64,000 bases of DNA from Pagrus major (taxonomy: Eukaryota; Chordata; Actinopteri; Spariformes; Sparidae), in NCBI RefSeq assembly GCF_040436345.1, contig NC_133223.1, forward strand, positions 18,081,113-18,145,112, read 5' to 3'. Under the pieces are notes generated by a model that saw only the letters and a list, made by a program, of their open reading frames with translations, had not been told where the DNA came from and did no database searches. The translations under genes were made by a program, and so were the position numbers. Shown in pieces: positions 44,001-56,577 of the stretch; position 1 is the stretch's first letter; the number at the start of each line of letters is the position of its first letter.

Positions 44001-46801
44001 ACAAAGACTGTCACAAACATCTGTGGCCCTTCTTACTGTGTCACTTTCAATAGACTCTTGCTAATTTTAGTGGCAGTTAAGTCTATCACACAACAAGATT
44101 GAGCATATCTCTCTATTATAACCAAGCAGAAGCTACATTTTGTACTTAAGTGAACAAAGAATTATTGAAATGTTATGTTATAATGTATTAAAGAGGATTC
44201 ATTAAACTTACTAAGGTGCTGTCCTTGACTGAACAGATGTGATGCGTCCCTTTGTCATTTTTATGCGGTGGTGTGTAGATGTAGTGCCATGGGTAGCCTC
44301 CAATCTGGATACTGTTATTAGTGCATGACACCTCGAAAAGCACTGGAGGGCAATCTGTGCAATAAGATTGCAATTTTTACATTGTAATGAAAAACATCCC
44401 TGCTAAAATAGGTCTACAACACTCTTTAACACAAATACAAAACAATTCTGGACTTTAAAACAGACTCCACCTGTGATCTGGATATTTACTGGAATACCAA
44501 ACGGGACATCTCCCACTGTTTTGCCTCCAAGAAGTGAGCTCGGCTTTCCAAGTGTTAACTTCTCTGTCATGTTCTGAAAACACGGAAGATGTTCGTCAGT
44601 TACACAGAGATGTAAGAAGCAAGATTTTCAACAAATTATTTCTGATGCAGTGTTAAAAATATTGAGCTTGCTCAATACTGCACAGGGAACACTTTTAGGA
44701 CAAAAAAAATCATACCTACTCTTTGGACAATGTGCTCAAAGCTGTACAGTTTCACTGACTTGTTGCTGTAAGACACCACGAGGACACCTTGAGACAGAAC
44801 AACATCGGTGACACCATTTCCAAAGACCTGAAAGATTAAGATTTACATTTTAATGACATATCATCCTGCAGGCACGTTTTATATTTTTTCAATAAACTAC
44901 AAAAAAAAGTCCACATACCTTTTTGTTGATCTCCAAAATGCCAACAATTTCCAAGGGGAAAACTTGAAAGATGGCCAGGTGCATCACAGTATTCTGAGTG
45001 ATACCTGCCTGCAAATTAAACAAAACGAACAAACAAACAAACAAACAAACAAACAAACAAACAAAGGTAAAATTCAGTAGCTGCTTCTCCACAAGTAGTG
45101 AAGTGAAATGATTTTACTGTCCTTTATAAAAAATGATTTAAAACTGTTGGCTAGACAAAAGAAGCAATTAAAAAATGTCAACAAGCGCACCAGGAAATTG
45201 TAATTGGCATTTTGGCAAGCCTAAACTATTAATCGACTTGTCTAAAGAGGAGTCGACAGGTTATTTGACAATGGAAATCATAAGTTGCATCCTTTGACTA
45301 GTGATACCTAAATTCCTTGACTGACTCATTCATTGTCCTTAATTTATTAAATATGCCATGCAATATCAAAATTCAGGAAAATGTACATTCCACATACAGC
45401 AGGATCATAGGCTTTAAAACCCTTTATCAAGTGTCCTGTCACTATTCAACGAGGCACAAATCTTATATGAAATAAAAAGACTGTCCTTACCTGTCGAGCT
45501 AAAGATGTCTCTTTGTTTTGAACAGATTTAACATAAAACATCTCTTGAGGAACATCCCAGCCAAGATACCTACAAAAAGAACAAACAACAATGTGAGTGT
45601 GTAATGTTAAAAGGTGTTCAAACAGACTACAACTAAATGTATTTATCTCCACTCAAAGAAACAAAGAACTCAGAGTGTTGACGATACCTGAATTTATGGT
45701 TTGAAGACAGGTAAACTCTCTGCAGCTCCTCTCCCGTTTCAGCTGAGAGACGATACAGCCAGTTATTGGCTGTCAACGCCACGAGGCTGGGTTTATGATC
45801 AGAGGGGGAGGCTAATGTTTTGTCCTGTCAACAAGACACATAAAACAACAATCTGAACCTGTGTTGCTAGAATAATCTCATTGCAATTTCAGCCTTAATC
45901 CAAAAATAAAAAAAAGGTTAATTTCACTTACAAGTGGGCTCTGACACAGCAAGGCATCTTCAAATTTCTCCAATTTCGACCTCTTAGGCAATTTGTACAG
46001 AACTTGAGGCTCTGAATGAACACTGAAACCAGGATTTAATTTTGAGCTGCAGGAATTAATCTATTCGTTGTAAACTATTACATTTATCGCCAACTAGTTT
46101 GATAATGGATTCATAGATTTGAAATTCTGATTCCAGCCTTCAATGTGAATATTTTCTGGTTTCTTTACCCCTCTATGACAGTAAACTGAGTATCTTTGGG
46201 ATGAGGACAAAACAAGACATTTGGGGACATCATGTTGGGCATTGGGAAACATTTAGAGTTGCAGCCCTTATTTAGTCATTCATTTTAGTACAAACCCTTT
46301 TATTGTGTTAACACTTTACATTGCAACTTTTTACACGTGAATGCCATTTAAATTTACAGTACACTGCAAACATCATGACAATATACACTAATAATTTCAG
46401 ATTGCTCTAATCACACAGTGCCAATTATTGTTTGGTAAATAACATAACAAGTTAATTATTCATACTCACCAGCTGTAGCATTTCTGGTAATTTTCAAAGT
46501 AGATTTTACCATTTTCGTACATTATTGTGGATTTGGAGGTCTTGCTTTGCTTTACTTTAATGAAATCCCTGCTGTCCTACAATATAATGATGAAGACTAG
46601 TATTAATAAAACACTCATTGACACCAGTTAGCTACAGCGAATATCTAAATGCACTGTCTTTTCCATTACCTGGAGGAGGAGAGCTCTAAGGACCTTCATA
46701 TTGAGTCTGATCATGGTCCCAGCATCCCTGATGCCTCTACTCCTCCGGCTCAACAGCTCGGTGGCGTTCACGGTTCCTTTCCTCTGGTACAGCGCCATCA
46801 T
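41066..46801 (-). CDS. dcaf17: DDB1- and CUL4-associated factor 17
   Basis: Fourteen coding exons, in transcript order: 46801-46670, 46576-46470, 46022-45932, 45824-45688, 45569-45491, 45008-44919, 44827-44720, 44573-44471, 44354-44212, 43119-43010, 42772-42685, 42559-42476, 41418-41263, 41173-41066 (stop TAA). They total 1536 nt and encode 511 residues (human 520). Recognised by collinear blocks such as ELLSRRSRGI near the N-terminus, VALTANNWLYRLSAETG, EIVGILEINKK, GGYPWHYIYTP, FFHPDDSGRIIHVGP and MVEYEDELDLL. The family product is a substrate receptor of CUL4-DDB1 ubiquitin ligases, found in the nucleolus/ER; human loss causes Woodhouse-Sakati syndrome. Two adjacent ATGs (46799-46801 and 46796-46798) could both start translation. 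All introns look GT-AG. The gene is head-to-head with mettl8, as in human. Confidence 0.94.
43237..43489. mobile_element. Short hAT-like element in a dcaf17 intron
   Basis: Perfect 9-bp inverted ends TAAGGTTGT / ACAACCTTA. Flanks GTGCAACA and GTATAACA match at 6 of 8. Internally GATACTTTTGCGATACC; no ORF. Confidence 0.5.
45020..45064. repeat. (AAAC)n microsatellite
   Basis: About ten AAAC units, 11 nt upstream (in transcript sense) of dcaf17 exon 45008-44919, so it abuts the polypyrimidine tract of that acceptor. Confidence 0.9.
46044..46270 (-). repeat. Family B repeat in a dcaf17 intron
   Basis: GCAGGAATTAATCTATTCGT at one end and TTAGAGTTGCAGCCC at the other, with the family word AATATTTTCTGGTTTCTTTA inside. 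Confidence 0.5.
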
Positions 46802-48451
46802 AAGGTGACACTTGTCTCTACAAGAAGACTGTCTGGTAGCATGTCAAGCCACAACAACCGGAGCTGACCCACAAGACCGCAGCCAGAGCCACGTAAAGGT
46901 AATAACGTTACAACTTCTTACTGAGCTCCATCTTTAAGAGACCACTGAACGTCCTCTCTGGCTTGAAGCTAGTTTGCTAACACGGCAAGTCAACAGCTAG
47001 CGTAACTTAGGTTAGCGCTGTTGAGCTCGAGCACCTCGATATCTCCTTTACTTCGTTCAAAAGTGTTAGCTACCCAGCTGGTTCGTTATATGTGACGCAG
47101 CATTAGTTGAAGTGGCTAGTTGTCCATGGGTGAGAAACAAAGTGATGTCAGCTGTTAGAAGTTTTGATACGAAAAAGCCGCTTTTGAACCGGTGTGTGAC
47201 ATTACTTAGCTGCCGATGCTAGCTGCCCTATCGCGCTCCGTTTTTTGTAGTCCTCCAGCACTCTTCTTCTACTCAAACAATTCAGCACACGTCAGCCAGC
47301 TTTGAACGTTAGCGCCCCCCTCTCGATAGATCCTGCAAACAGCCCCTCAACATTTAATGCACTCCTCTTCATTTCACCCTCAATAGCTTTAAGGTTGCAA
47401 AATGTGTATTTTTTCCACAATATTTGACTGTATTGGCTTATTCCAGCTCTCCATTGAAGCTGTATGATGTTTACAGTGAGTGAAATATTCAAACCAAACA
47501 CCAGGTTTCTTGGGCTGCACCATTACTGTCTTGTTCATAAGTTTTATTAATACAGTATCACTCTTTGCACTTTTAAAAATGTTTTTTTTCCCTTCCTTCC
47601 CTATTTTACACTAAAGTAAAATATGCTATGCTGTTGCATGGTGAGCACACTTGCCTATTGAATCCTTTGCTACTAATTTCAGTCTGCCTTTGTCATGAGA
47701 TTTCTTTCATGATGTTTTGTTGATTGATTTAAGTTTCCTGGCCAACATGGTGCTACTGAGCCCATAGGCTTACAAGAGACTAACAAATAAGCAGCCTGAA
47801 ATACAGACTAAGTCACTGTTTTGTTTTTCCTTCATTCCACAGACCTCAGTCTAAATGAATCACTGAAGAAATCAGACATGACAGTTCAGAGGTCTGGCTG
47901 GTCCAAGACGGTCATGTAACAGATCTGTACTGTTTCACAAATTCAGAAAGAAAACACTCCAAAAAAATACAATTCACATAACACAGAGAATACAGGATAC
48001 CCTCTATGTTAATATCATATTAATCTTGCTAATTAAATAAAAACCTTGTGGTCTTCAATACATTTTTTGTGGACAACCAAAACAAATCAGGATTCTTAAA
48101 CTGTACTTTTTCAAAATAGCAACTCCTGAGGTCACACACAAGATCACAATAAACAAAAAAGTTCTTAACTGAGCACACAGGGACCATTGTCTTATCTTTG
48201 AAACTATGCAATTAAATACATTATGCAATTAAATTATATAATTTTAAACTTTGTTCTGTATTTATGTCTAACTGCAAATTGTTTGTGAAAATAAAATACA
48301 TGAGAAAAAGAAAACATATGTTAATGATAATATCCAGCAGCAAAATATTGTGAGTAGAGTACAACAGCTCCCAAGCTTCTTATTAGCTGTGGGTGCATTG
48401 TAAAAAGATTTTAGATGTATTCAGCTCTTCCTGTATTTTTGTTTTTTGCAG
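46802..48451. promoter_or_regulatory. Shared 5' region of dcaf17 (-) and mettl8 (+)
   Basis: The two genes diverge here. The mettl8 ATG sits only 4 nt after a strong acceptor (TTTTTTGCAG ending at 48451), so at least one non-coding mettl8 exon must lie upstream, probably in this interval. Donor-like sites at 46899 (AAAG|GTAATA), 47127 and 47475 are candidates; none is decisive. No TATA box was seen. Confidence 0.5.
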
Positions 48452-48455
48452 GTAA

Positions 48456-51400
48456 ATGCATACACTGCGGAGCTCCTCTGTAGCCACATTGGCTAAAGTT
48501 GTTTGCAGATTGTCCTCAAGATTAAAGAGCACAGGAGGGAGACCTTCAGCTCCACTGGGCTCACGTTTTCTGACCAATCCTGATGACATCTTTAAGCACA
48601 ACATGTGGTCAGTGATGTACTGTATTGCTTTAATCTGTCACCTTGCTGTATATTCATTTTATGGAGATAGGATTTGTATATCTGCATACTTTTAACAACA
48701 CAGAGCTGAAATCTAGGGTAAAAGTTGAGAGCTTTCTGATCAACTTTCAAAAAAGTTTTTTAAAATGCTTTATATTTTAGGGATCATGTACAATGGACAG
48801 AAGAGGACAAAGAAAATGCACAGCAGAGGGTTGAAGAAAATTCCTGTACACAAATTCCTTTAAAGGAGCAAGGCAAGAATGTATTTTCGAAAAAATAAAT
48901 AAGTTCAAAGTTATATTGATTGGGGTTACAAGTCAAATAAACCATATATTAAATACTTCCACACAGGTAAATTTGACACTGACGCTTGCGAATACTGGGA
49001 CAAGTTTTATGGGAGGCACCAGGATAAGTTCTTCAAAGATCGCAACTGGCTGTTTTTAGAATTCCCAGAACTGCTTCCCTCAGGTGCAAAAAGTGAAGAC
49101 ACAAACAGGTGTCTGGATGATCAGCAGACAGTACTACCTACTGGCTCCAGCACAGACACAGAGACCAGATACCAGCAACACAGTGGCCCTGTTAAACATC
49201 ACAGAAGTACAGACACTGCCGATCTTCAGGACTCCTGTCAAAAAGCGGTGCTAGAAAAAGATGACGCTGCCACACAGACTGCTACTTTCCCTGACCGGCA
49301 TGCATCTTTTAGGATCTTGGAGGTTTGCAAAACTGTTCACATGTATTGATGACTTGATTGTTGGTGACTGTTATGGCAGATTTGCTTCGCCATGTTTCAC
49401 TTGGAAGAAATATCAACAAAATATATTTTCTGTTCACAGGTTGGATGTGGAGTGGGTAACAGCGTATTTCCCATCATTGGTTCCATAAAGTGAGTAAACA
49501 TTGTGATATTTCCATATATTCCATGTAAGTTACATGTTTTTGTGTCATTAGTGTGGATCATAAGTTGATTTTTAGTCCTGCCTGTATTAACAGAAGCAAA
49601 ACACCAAATATTGTCCAATAAGATACAGTATTATTTATCATTTTATTGTTGGTAGTGCAGCACCATTACATTATTCAGCTACGTATCCCCAATCAGCACA
49701 AAACTGTTGCTCATCATGAATAATATGTTTTGACATGTATGAAGTTCTGTGGACAGGAGCAAGAATCATACCATAGCATGAAATGTGCAAACATAGCTGG
49801 TACTGCTAAATGGTAAATGCACATAAACCACACAAAGACTACTTTTGTGCCGTTTGGAAAGGTCAGTTGAAACAACTGATATGCTGAATTTGCCAAGCTG
49901 CACCAAATGTGGAACCTTCAATGGGCGTGTCATCACAAAATACTTTTTCATAGGCCTTTTTTACAGCAGACAGTCATAGTGGAAACATCACAGCTGTTAC
50001 AAATAACAGTAACAATGGCTTCGTTATAATCAAGTTTCCGAGTAAGCCATGGAAGTGTGACAGTGAGCTAGCATGCACAACACCCCCTGAAACTGAAGCA
50101 GCTAAAAGGAATTTGGCCATTGTCAACTTTATTTTTTAGACCTTTCTTTTCCTACTGTGATATGTCAACATGTCTTCCTTGAAAATGAGGCCTGCATGCG
50201 TCTTTAGCCAAAGATTCCTGGTGCTTTATAACACAGTTGTTCTGTATTTCTAATGATTTAAGGGTCGTTAAATTGTCTGTTCTCTTTCACAGAGAAATGG
50301 ACGCATTTTTATACTGTTGTGACTTCTCCCCATGTGCCATTCAGCTGGTCAAGGTAAGCATTTCTAATATCTATTGGTATGAACATCTATAGTATATACT
50401 GTATCAAGGGTGATACATTTACTGACTGATATATCACTTATATTTAAAAAACAAATAACGCTGTATAAATACTGTTCAAACAAGCAGTGATGTACTTCCT
50501 GTGGTGAGACAATTTGTTGAGAGTATTTACAGAACAATTAAGTGTCACAGACTGCTAAAATATTTAGACAGATTACATTAACATTTGATGAAGTAATACA
50601 TTTAACTCCTTTATTTTGAAGCTGTTGTCAGTCTTTACAGCTTTCCAGAATAATGATTTAAATGATAGTTCAAACCATTGTTCCTTCAGACAAAGTACTG
50701 TAGAATAACTCAAAGCTCTGCCTTGCTGCTACAGCTGAATCAGACAATTACTGTGTGAAGATGCTGAGAAGAGAATCTTGTCATTTATAGATGATATTTT
50801 TGTTTCTAACATCATTTGAAGGCGAAGTACCTTTATTTTGGGCTCCGTATATAACATCTTATTCAAACTCATCTTCATCTCTTTGAATATCCTCTATGAT
50901 ATGTCTTGAAAAAATGGGATATATTTCTTTTGTTTAACCAGTTAGTTCTCAGTAGAGGAAGAGTATAAAGCCAGAATGTCGAAGGAGAGAACACAATGTG
51001 TCTTATTAGAAGTTATGGATTCCAGTCAAAACTGTTTTGATTCCTCTGCAGGCCTGAGTTAAATTTGGTCTCCAAATAGGACACAGGCATAAGAAACCAC
51101 AGCATCATGTGCCCTAATAGCTTCGATGAAAAAAGAGCTCAGAGGGAATATTTTGAATCTTAATAATAAATCTTAATAAACACGAGTCTCTCACGTGGAA
51201 AGGAATTGCAAATAATATGCAACAAATGTAAATTATCCCGTGTGAAATTTGTGCCAAGCAGTTAGTCGTCTTAGCATGGAGGTCAAATTTATAACCCAAA
51301 ATTAAGGGTACTACATGGACTGGTTATGAAACAAATTTAATACTGATTCCTCTATATGACCTACCTAAGACCAACAAGAATTAAAAGTTCCTTGTTGTAG

Positions 51401-53647
51401 CTTTAAATTGTATATTATATGTATTTTTTATTCTTTATTGAGCTACAGTTCACATTCATTATTTGAGGAAGAAGAGATGGATTTAGTGCCTTTTAAACAA
51501 AAACATTTTTTATTGCCTTTACATACAGATTTATCAATTACCTAGAGGGTGGACGATATGATCTTAAAAAATCTTGCAGTACTTTAAGGCTTCTTGATAT
51601 TATGAAATCTCCTCAAAAACACTACTTAAATGCTAGGACTTGGCTACAGAATTAAATATCACAATATTTTTGATAAATTCCTTGATATTGACACAATGTA
51701 TTTTTGATAAATTATCATCAGTATGGTCGATATAATGACTAACTGAGTTAAGGCAAATATTGGAACAAGTTGAACAGCCTTTAAAACCATGACACTTATG
51801 TCATATCACCGTAACAATATAACATCAATGTATTGCCCAGCCTTACCATTTCCTTAGTTGATTATTTATAATATTTAATGAAAAAGAAAATTTGTAATTG
51901 AATTCCGCTCGCATGATTGAGATCACATACTACACCAGGAAACATTTAATTTCTGTCACTCTGTTATACAATAATATATTGATTTGATGTACATTTGCAT
52001 ATTAATAATCATTAAAAAAAAATTATGCTGCATGTAAATTCCTTTTATGCACCCACTTACAGAAAGTATTAAATATTAGAGATGGTGCAACACAAACACT
52101 GAACAGCTCCCCAAAACTGTATCTGAGCTACCATTTTAAAAGGTCAGTTATGTGACTATAAAATAATTAGCGTACTATATTTTCTTCATTTAGGACCATC
52201 CAGACTACGATGACTCTGTGTGTCATGCCTTTGTCCATGACGTTTGTGAGGAGATGGCCTCCTTTCCCTTCCCTCCTCACAGCCTGGATGTTATTCTGGC
52301 AGTCTTTGTGCTCTCCTCCATTCATCCGGACCGGTAGGTGAAGGTCACAAGACAAAGGAGAGCCTGACATCATTTCTCACCCGCAAGACCCCCCTCCAAA
52401 ACCCCCAACCAACCTCCACTTTTCCAAAGCTTTGTTTGAATGTCATTACAGAATCCAAATACACATTAAACTATATTATGTCACTTAGTACAACATATTA
52501 ATTTTTATACTGTAATATTACAAAATGCACTTACAGTGGCACTTCAGCACTGTTCATGTAAGACATTTTAAGCTTATAGTTCTTTCTTTATTTAGCTGTT
52601 TGTTATTTGTTTTAAGGCCTCAATGAATATGTTCCCATATATAGCCTATATTTTGTCCATGGTTACTTGAATCTTCATTATCTGCAATCCTAACATTAAT
52701 TAATTGACATTTCATTGACAGAATTCAAGGGGTTGTGAACAGACTATCTACATACCTGAAACATGGAGGGATATTCCTCTTCCGTGATTATGGGAGATAT
52801 GACATGTCACAACTCAGGTTTAAAAAAGGTGAGTCTCTGAGAAGTATTGTAATAGAGTAGTAATTTGATATACTCTACCTAATTTGTTGTGTATTCTGTT
52901 TACCCTTCTGAGTGTGTGGAATGTTTTTTGACAATTTAATATATTTCAGTTTTAGTCATTTCATCTTTTTCAATCTCTCATGATCAGGTCGGTGCTTATC
53001 AGAGAATTTCTACACACGTGGAGATGGAACCTGTGTGTACTTTTTCACTAAAGGTAAGTCTGAACCATGAGATTTACATTTTTTTCCCACAGGACTGTAG
53101 GATTCGTGTCCTTTGTAGTTTTTCTGGGACTTTGGCGGTTTTTGGGACCTGGGGGAGTTTGAATTCTACATGGGTGGCTGGTTGACATGGTATATTTAAG
53201 CTTGACTATTTTTAGGCCAATAAATAATAAATAAAGTATTTTTCCCACCAGGCAGTGAGCAAAATGCATTAAAATAGCATTTAGATCTTCATGTTGGGAA
53301 AAAGAGTTTACAGACAAAATATCTGAACAGTAACCCTCTGAACCCTAACCCTAACTAAATAAATAAAATGGTAAAATCTGGTCCGGTCAAATTTATCTGA
53401 GGACGAGGAGACTCATGATCTCAGTAATAAAAAAAATATTGTGGCTACAGCCTTGTTTACTGACTGTGTTGTTATTGGATGTATTTTTACAGAAGAAGTT
53501 CATGATTTATTTTCGAATGCTGGACTGGAAGAAGTTCAGAATCTGGAGGACAGACGACTTCAAGTGAACAGAGGAAAGAAAGTTGCAATGCATCGGGTTT
53601 GGATGCAGAGCAAGTACAGGAAATTGAATCCACCCTCAGCATCCTAA
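48456..53647 (+). CDS. mettl8: tRNA N3-methylcytidine methyltransferase METTL8
   Basis: Nine coding exons: 48456-48607, 48781-48872, 48967-49322, 49440-49489, 50293-50353, 52194-52333, 52722-52828, 52988-53053, 53493-53647 (stop TAA), giving 392 residues (human ~407). It is a class I SAM-dependent methyltransferase. Motif [12 protein letters not shown], is at residues ~201-211; FLYCCDFSP follows, then [11 protein letters not shown], a [13 protein letters not shown] strand and the family-specific [12 protein letters not shown] near the C-terminus. The N-terminus is rich in Arg and Ser with no acidic residue before ~43, consistent with mitochondrial import; METTL8 makes m3C32 in mitochondrial tRNA-Thr and tRNA-Ser(UCN). 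METTL2 is close in sequence, but synteny with DCAF17 and TLK1 and the APLGSRFLT block favour METTL8. Exon 2 ends at a GC donor (GCAAGA). Residues ~105-190 form a low-conservation linker. Confidence 0.94.
51545..51843. mobile_element. hAT-like element in a mettl8 intron
   Basis: Left AGGGTGGACGATATGATC and right ATTGCCCAGCCTT are imperfect inverted ends. The interior is AT-rich with TTGATATT words; no ORF. Confidence 0.4.
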
Positions 53648-53785
53648 CACACCACCATGCACATCTTATGTTGAAGATATATAATTTTTTTATACTTTTC
53701 TACTTGTTTATTCAATCCTGAAAAACTGTTTTTTGTTTTTATTTTACTGCCAGAGGAGTATTTGTACAATAACAAAACTATATGC

Positions 53786-53791
53786 AATAAA
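53786..53791 (+). terminator. mettl8: Candidate poly(A) signal of mettl8
   Basis: AATAAA lies 139 nt after the stop codon, in the context TATGCAATAAACTTACA. This implies a short 3' UTR. Confidence 0.6.
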
Positions 53792-53811
53792 CTTACAAGA
53801 CAAAGCTGTGG

Positions 53812-55300
53812 TGCTATCTGGTTTTATATACTGTAAATATAACCATAAAATGACTGTTTGTACTCTCTCAAGAGAGGTCTATGGAGAAAACACAGTGAAT
53901 ATAAATTAGACTTTAAAATGGCTGATGGTTAAGATTGGAATAAAATAAATGTTTCCTGATATTAGACTACATACCATATGACAGTGGGGAAAAATTACAT
54001 TAATAATAATGGATAATTCAGATCCTGTATTCAGGTCCTGCATTCAAAACCATACTTAAGTATGTAAATATTATCAGATATGTAATGTTTTCCGATTACT
54101 AATACTACTACAATAATGTGTATTTTGCATTTTACTGCTGTAGTCCTTTAAGGTGTAGCTAATTTTAACTACTGTATACGCTGTTGGTTAGTTTAATCTA
54201 CAGGAATGCATCATATTCTATAAAATCATTATGATTGTAGCGTTGCTGTCCTGTGAGAACCATGTATCTCTGAACAGTCAACTTTTCATTAACTCAGGAA
54301 ACCAGCCCTGTTTTTTAGTTTTGTGATGATTCATTTTCCAGCTCATCCAAGGTGATTTTTAAATAGTTTATATAGCTTCAGAAGTAGGAGAATTTTCAAA
54401 TTTTTTTCGGGACAAAGTTGACAAATCTCAGTTTCACCAAATTATTCTGGCCATGTCAAATAACATGTCGACGTTCTGGCCTAGTGGCCTTCACCAGAGC
54501 AAAGGGGGAAAATGGTGGTCACATTTATACTCTAGAGTTGGAAGGACATGCCAGAATAAACTGGTAAAATTGAGATTTGTCGACTTTGCCCTGAAGATTT
54601 GTGTGTGTGCTACCTTTATACCTTAAGGGTATTCAGTAGTTGGAAGGTATGACTTTGGTTTAGCACCACAAAATAAAACCCTTGGACTGCGTATCCTGTC
54701 AAAGATTAAGTTTCTCAGTTTGTCAGAACATTTTGGAAATAAATACAAGTAAGCTACCTCACGTGTACTTAATTACAGCACTTGAGTAAACTGACTTAGT
54801 GACATTACACCACTGACACATTGTTAAAATACTCATCATCAGTCAAAATTATGAGATGGCATGTTAAAATTTTGACTTGAAAGGTCAAAATTTACAGATG
54901 CTAAATTAATGGGTCAAAATTATGACTATATATTTTTGATTTAGTGTCTCATAATTTTGATTTACCAGTAAGTCATAATTCTGACATATTAGGCCAAAAA
55001 TTACAACTTATATGTCTATAATTATGAGTTAATATCTCATCATTGTAACTTTAACTATGTCCAAATTGACCTATCGTCTGAAACTGGCTTCCATTAACAT
55101 TGTATTTCTTTAAAGAAAAGGTCAGAAGTTTTGAACATTTGAATTTCATTTGATTAAAGTCTATAACTTGTATGTAAAATGTGGTTATTCATAGTCGATG
55201 TGTGCTGCATATAGTTTAAAGTGAGTGTTTATGTCAGTGATGTTTTCCTGATGTTGTCACTGACGTTGGGAATAAATGTATCACCCTCGCGATAAGTATT
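53812..55300. other. Intergenic region mettl8-tlk1, repeat-rich
   Basis: Contains remnants of the CTTAAGTA/ACTTGAGTAAA repeat (54050-54200, 54745-54815), a ~186-bp hairpin-forming inverted repeat (54408-54593) and a run of imperfect CAAAATTATGAG / TCATAATTTTGA words (54840-55045). No gene is visible. Confidence 0.5.
54408..54593. repeat. Hairpin-forming inverted repeat
   Basis: The arm at 54408-54458 (GACAAAGTTGACAAATCTCA..., ending CTGGCCATGTC) is the near reverse complement of 54543-54593 (GACATGCCAGAATAAACTGG..., ending TTGTCGACTTTGCCC). Arms ~50 bp, loop ~85 bp. Confidence 0.65.
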
Positions 55301-55548
55301 TTGCACACGATGCATGACGTTTCATGGGCAACCACTTGAAGACGGAGAGGTGGCCCTGGAGCCAGGACGCAGCGCTGAGGTGTGAAGAGGTTTGTGCCCT
55401 TAAAACAGATAATAATTAGACATTTTCACTCAGCGGCGGCCACTGTTCCCATGTAAAAACAACTGCGCGGTGCCAGTCGGTTAATTTCACACTGTATGCG
55501 AAAGATTAACCGTGTGCGCTGCAGTGCCAACACACGAAAAGTAGCTTG
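55301..55548 (+). promoter_or_regulatory. tlk1: tlk1 promoter / 5' UTR region
   Basis: GC rises here just upstream of the exon with the ancestral ATG. CTCGCGATA at 55287 and TGACGTTT near 55315 resemble common housekeeping promoter words. There is no TATA box at a convincing position. The transcription start is inferred only. Confidence 0.35.
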
Positions 55549-55668
55549 ATGAGTGTCCAAAGTAGTGGAAGTTTGGAGGGGACGCCATCTTTGGTCCCAG
55601 CTCTCCACGTCCCCAACACGGACTGTGTTTTCGGCAACATACCACGGCTGTGGTGAAGGCCCAGGAAG
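55549..55668 (+). pseudogene. tlk1: tlk1 exon 1 with disrupted ancestral N-terminal coding sequence
   Basis: From ATG 55549 the frame reads MSVQSSGSLEGTPS, like the start of human TLK1, but stops at TGA 55654-55656 after 35 codons. The expected continuation (WSQLSTSPT) lies in the next frame, from TGG 55592. The frame that would join exon 2 correctly (ending QEG before TMEEL) is the third one. The donor is AGGAAG|GTATCG after 55668. As read, the exon cannot supply the N-terminus of TLK1 and would act as 5' UTR with a 35-codon upstream ORF. A sequencing error or an unseen extra exon remains possible. Confidence 0.6.
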
Positions 55669-56577
55669 GTATCGTGAAACGTTTTTAAGACGGATATCTC
55701 TTTTCTACATGTTCGTGTGGGTCGTTTTGTGTATAACGAAGGGGAATTGTATTAAAATGACCGAGCAAATCTTGGTGGCGAAACCTGCTCGCTAGCTAAC
55801 GTTACAGTAAACGCGTCAGCTCCAAAGTCAATTGAGCCTGTTTGGCTAGCTAGTAGCACTGAGGACACAGGACCGTCTCTCTGTGCTCAGGCCAGTGTGG
55901 TAACCCAGAGACAAATACGTGCATAATGGCGATAAACCTTCACGGGGAGCAGAAAGGTTACCGCTGTAGCCTTGTGCATCCGTGTTTAAGCACGCTGCCG
56001 TTATAAGGGCAAACACCAGTCAAGTTACAGATGGATGTAAAATTGGATCAGTACATGCAGCGAGAGAAATCAACATTTTTGGGTGATGGTTAACGTTATA
56101 TCACCGGATCTGTAGCAAGCAATGCATAAGTTAGGTATGCTTCGCACTGTTAGCAATCCTTTTGTGTGTTGATTTGTGGTGTTTCCCAACCAAAGATGTT
56201 CACAATATCTGTGTAACAGACGATAATCTTCACATTAAGCGTTAACCTGGGGGTCTTAGGTCGGCTTTAGACGTGACAGTAGCTGTATGTCTAACATTAG
56301 ATGTAGTTATGGTCTTTGTGAAGATAGCCCCTTCGCTATAGATGCTACTGCAGTGGATGGTAGGTAGCCTTGTTTGACCTTTTTTAGTATTACTAACTTG
56401 GAGTAAAGAGCCAAGTGAAAATGAAGGGACACTTATGGGATACCGGCTGCTTTGTGCTGTGTAGCATGCTAACACACGCAATCAGATAACTAATGCTCAT
56501 TTGGTCAGTTTTGGTGACCCTGTGTAGTTGTCAGTCATGTTAACCATGCCTCCTTGCTCTCCTAGTAGTTTTTTCAG

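Noticed and set aside
53335..53360. CCCTAA repeats as an interstitial telomere
   Set aside because: Only about two and a half units; chance occurrence in a mettl8 intron.
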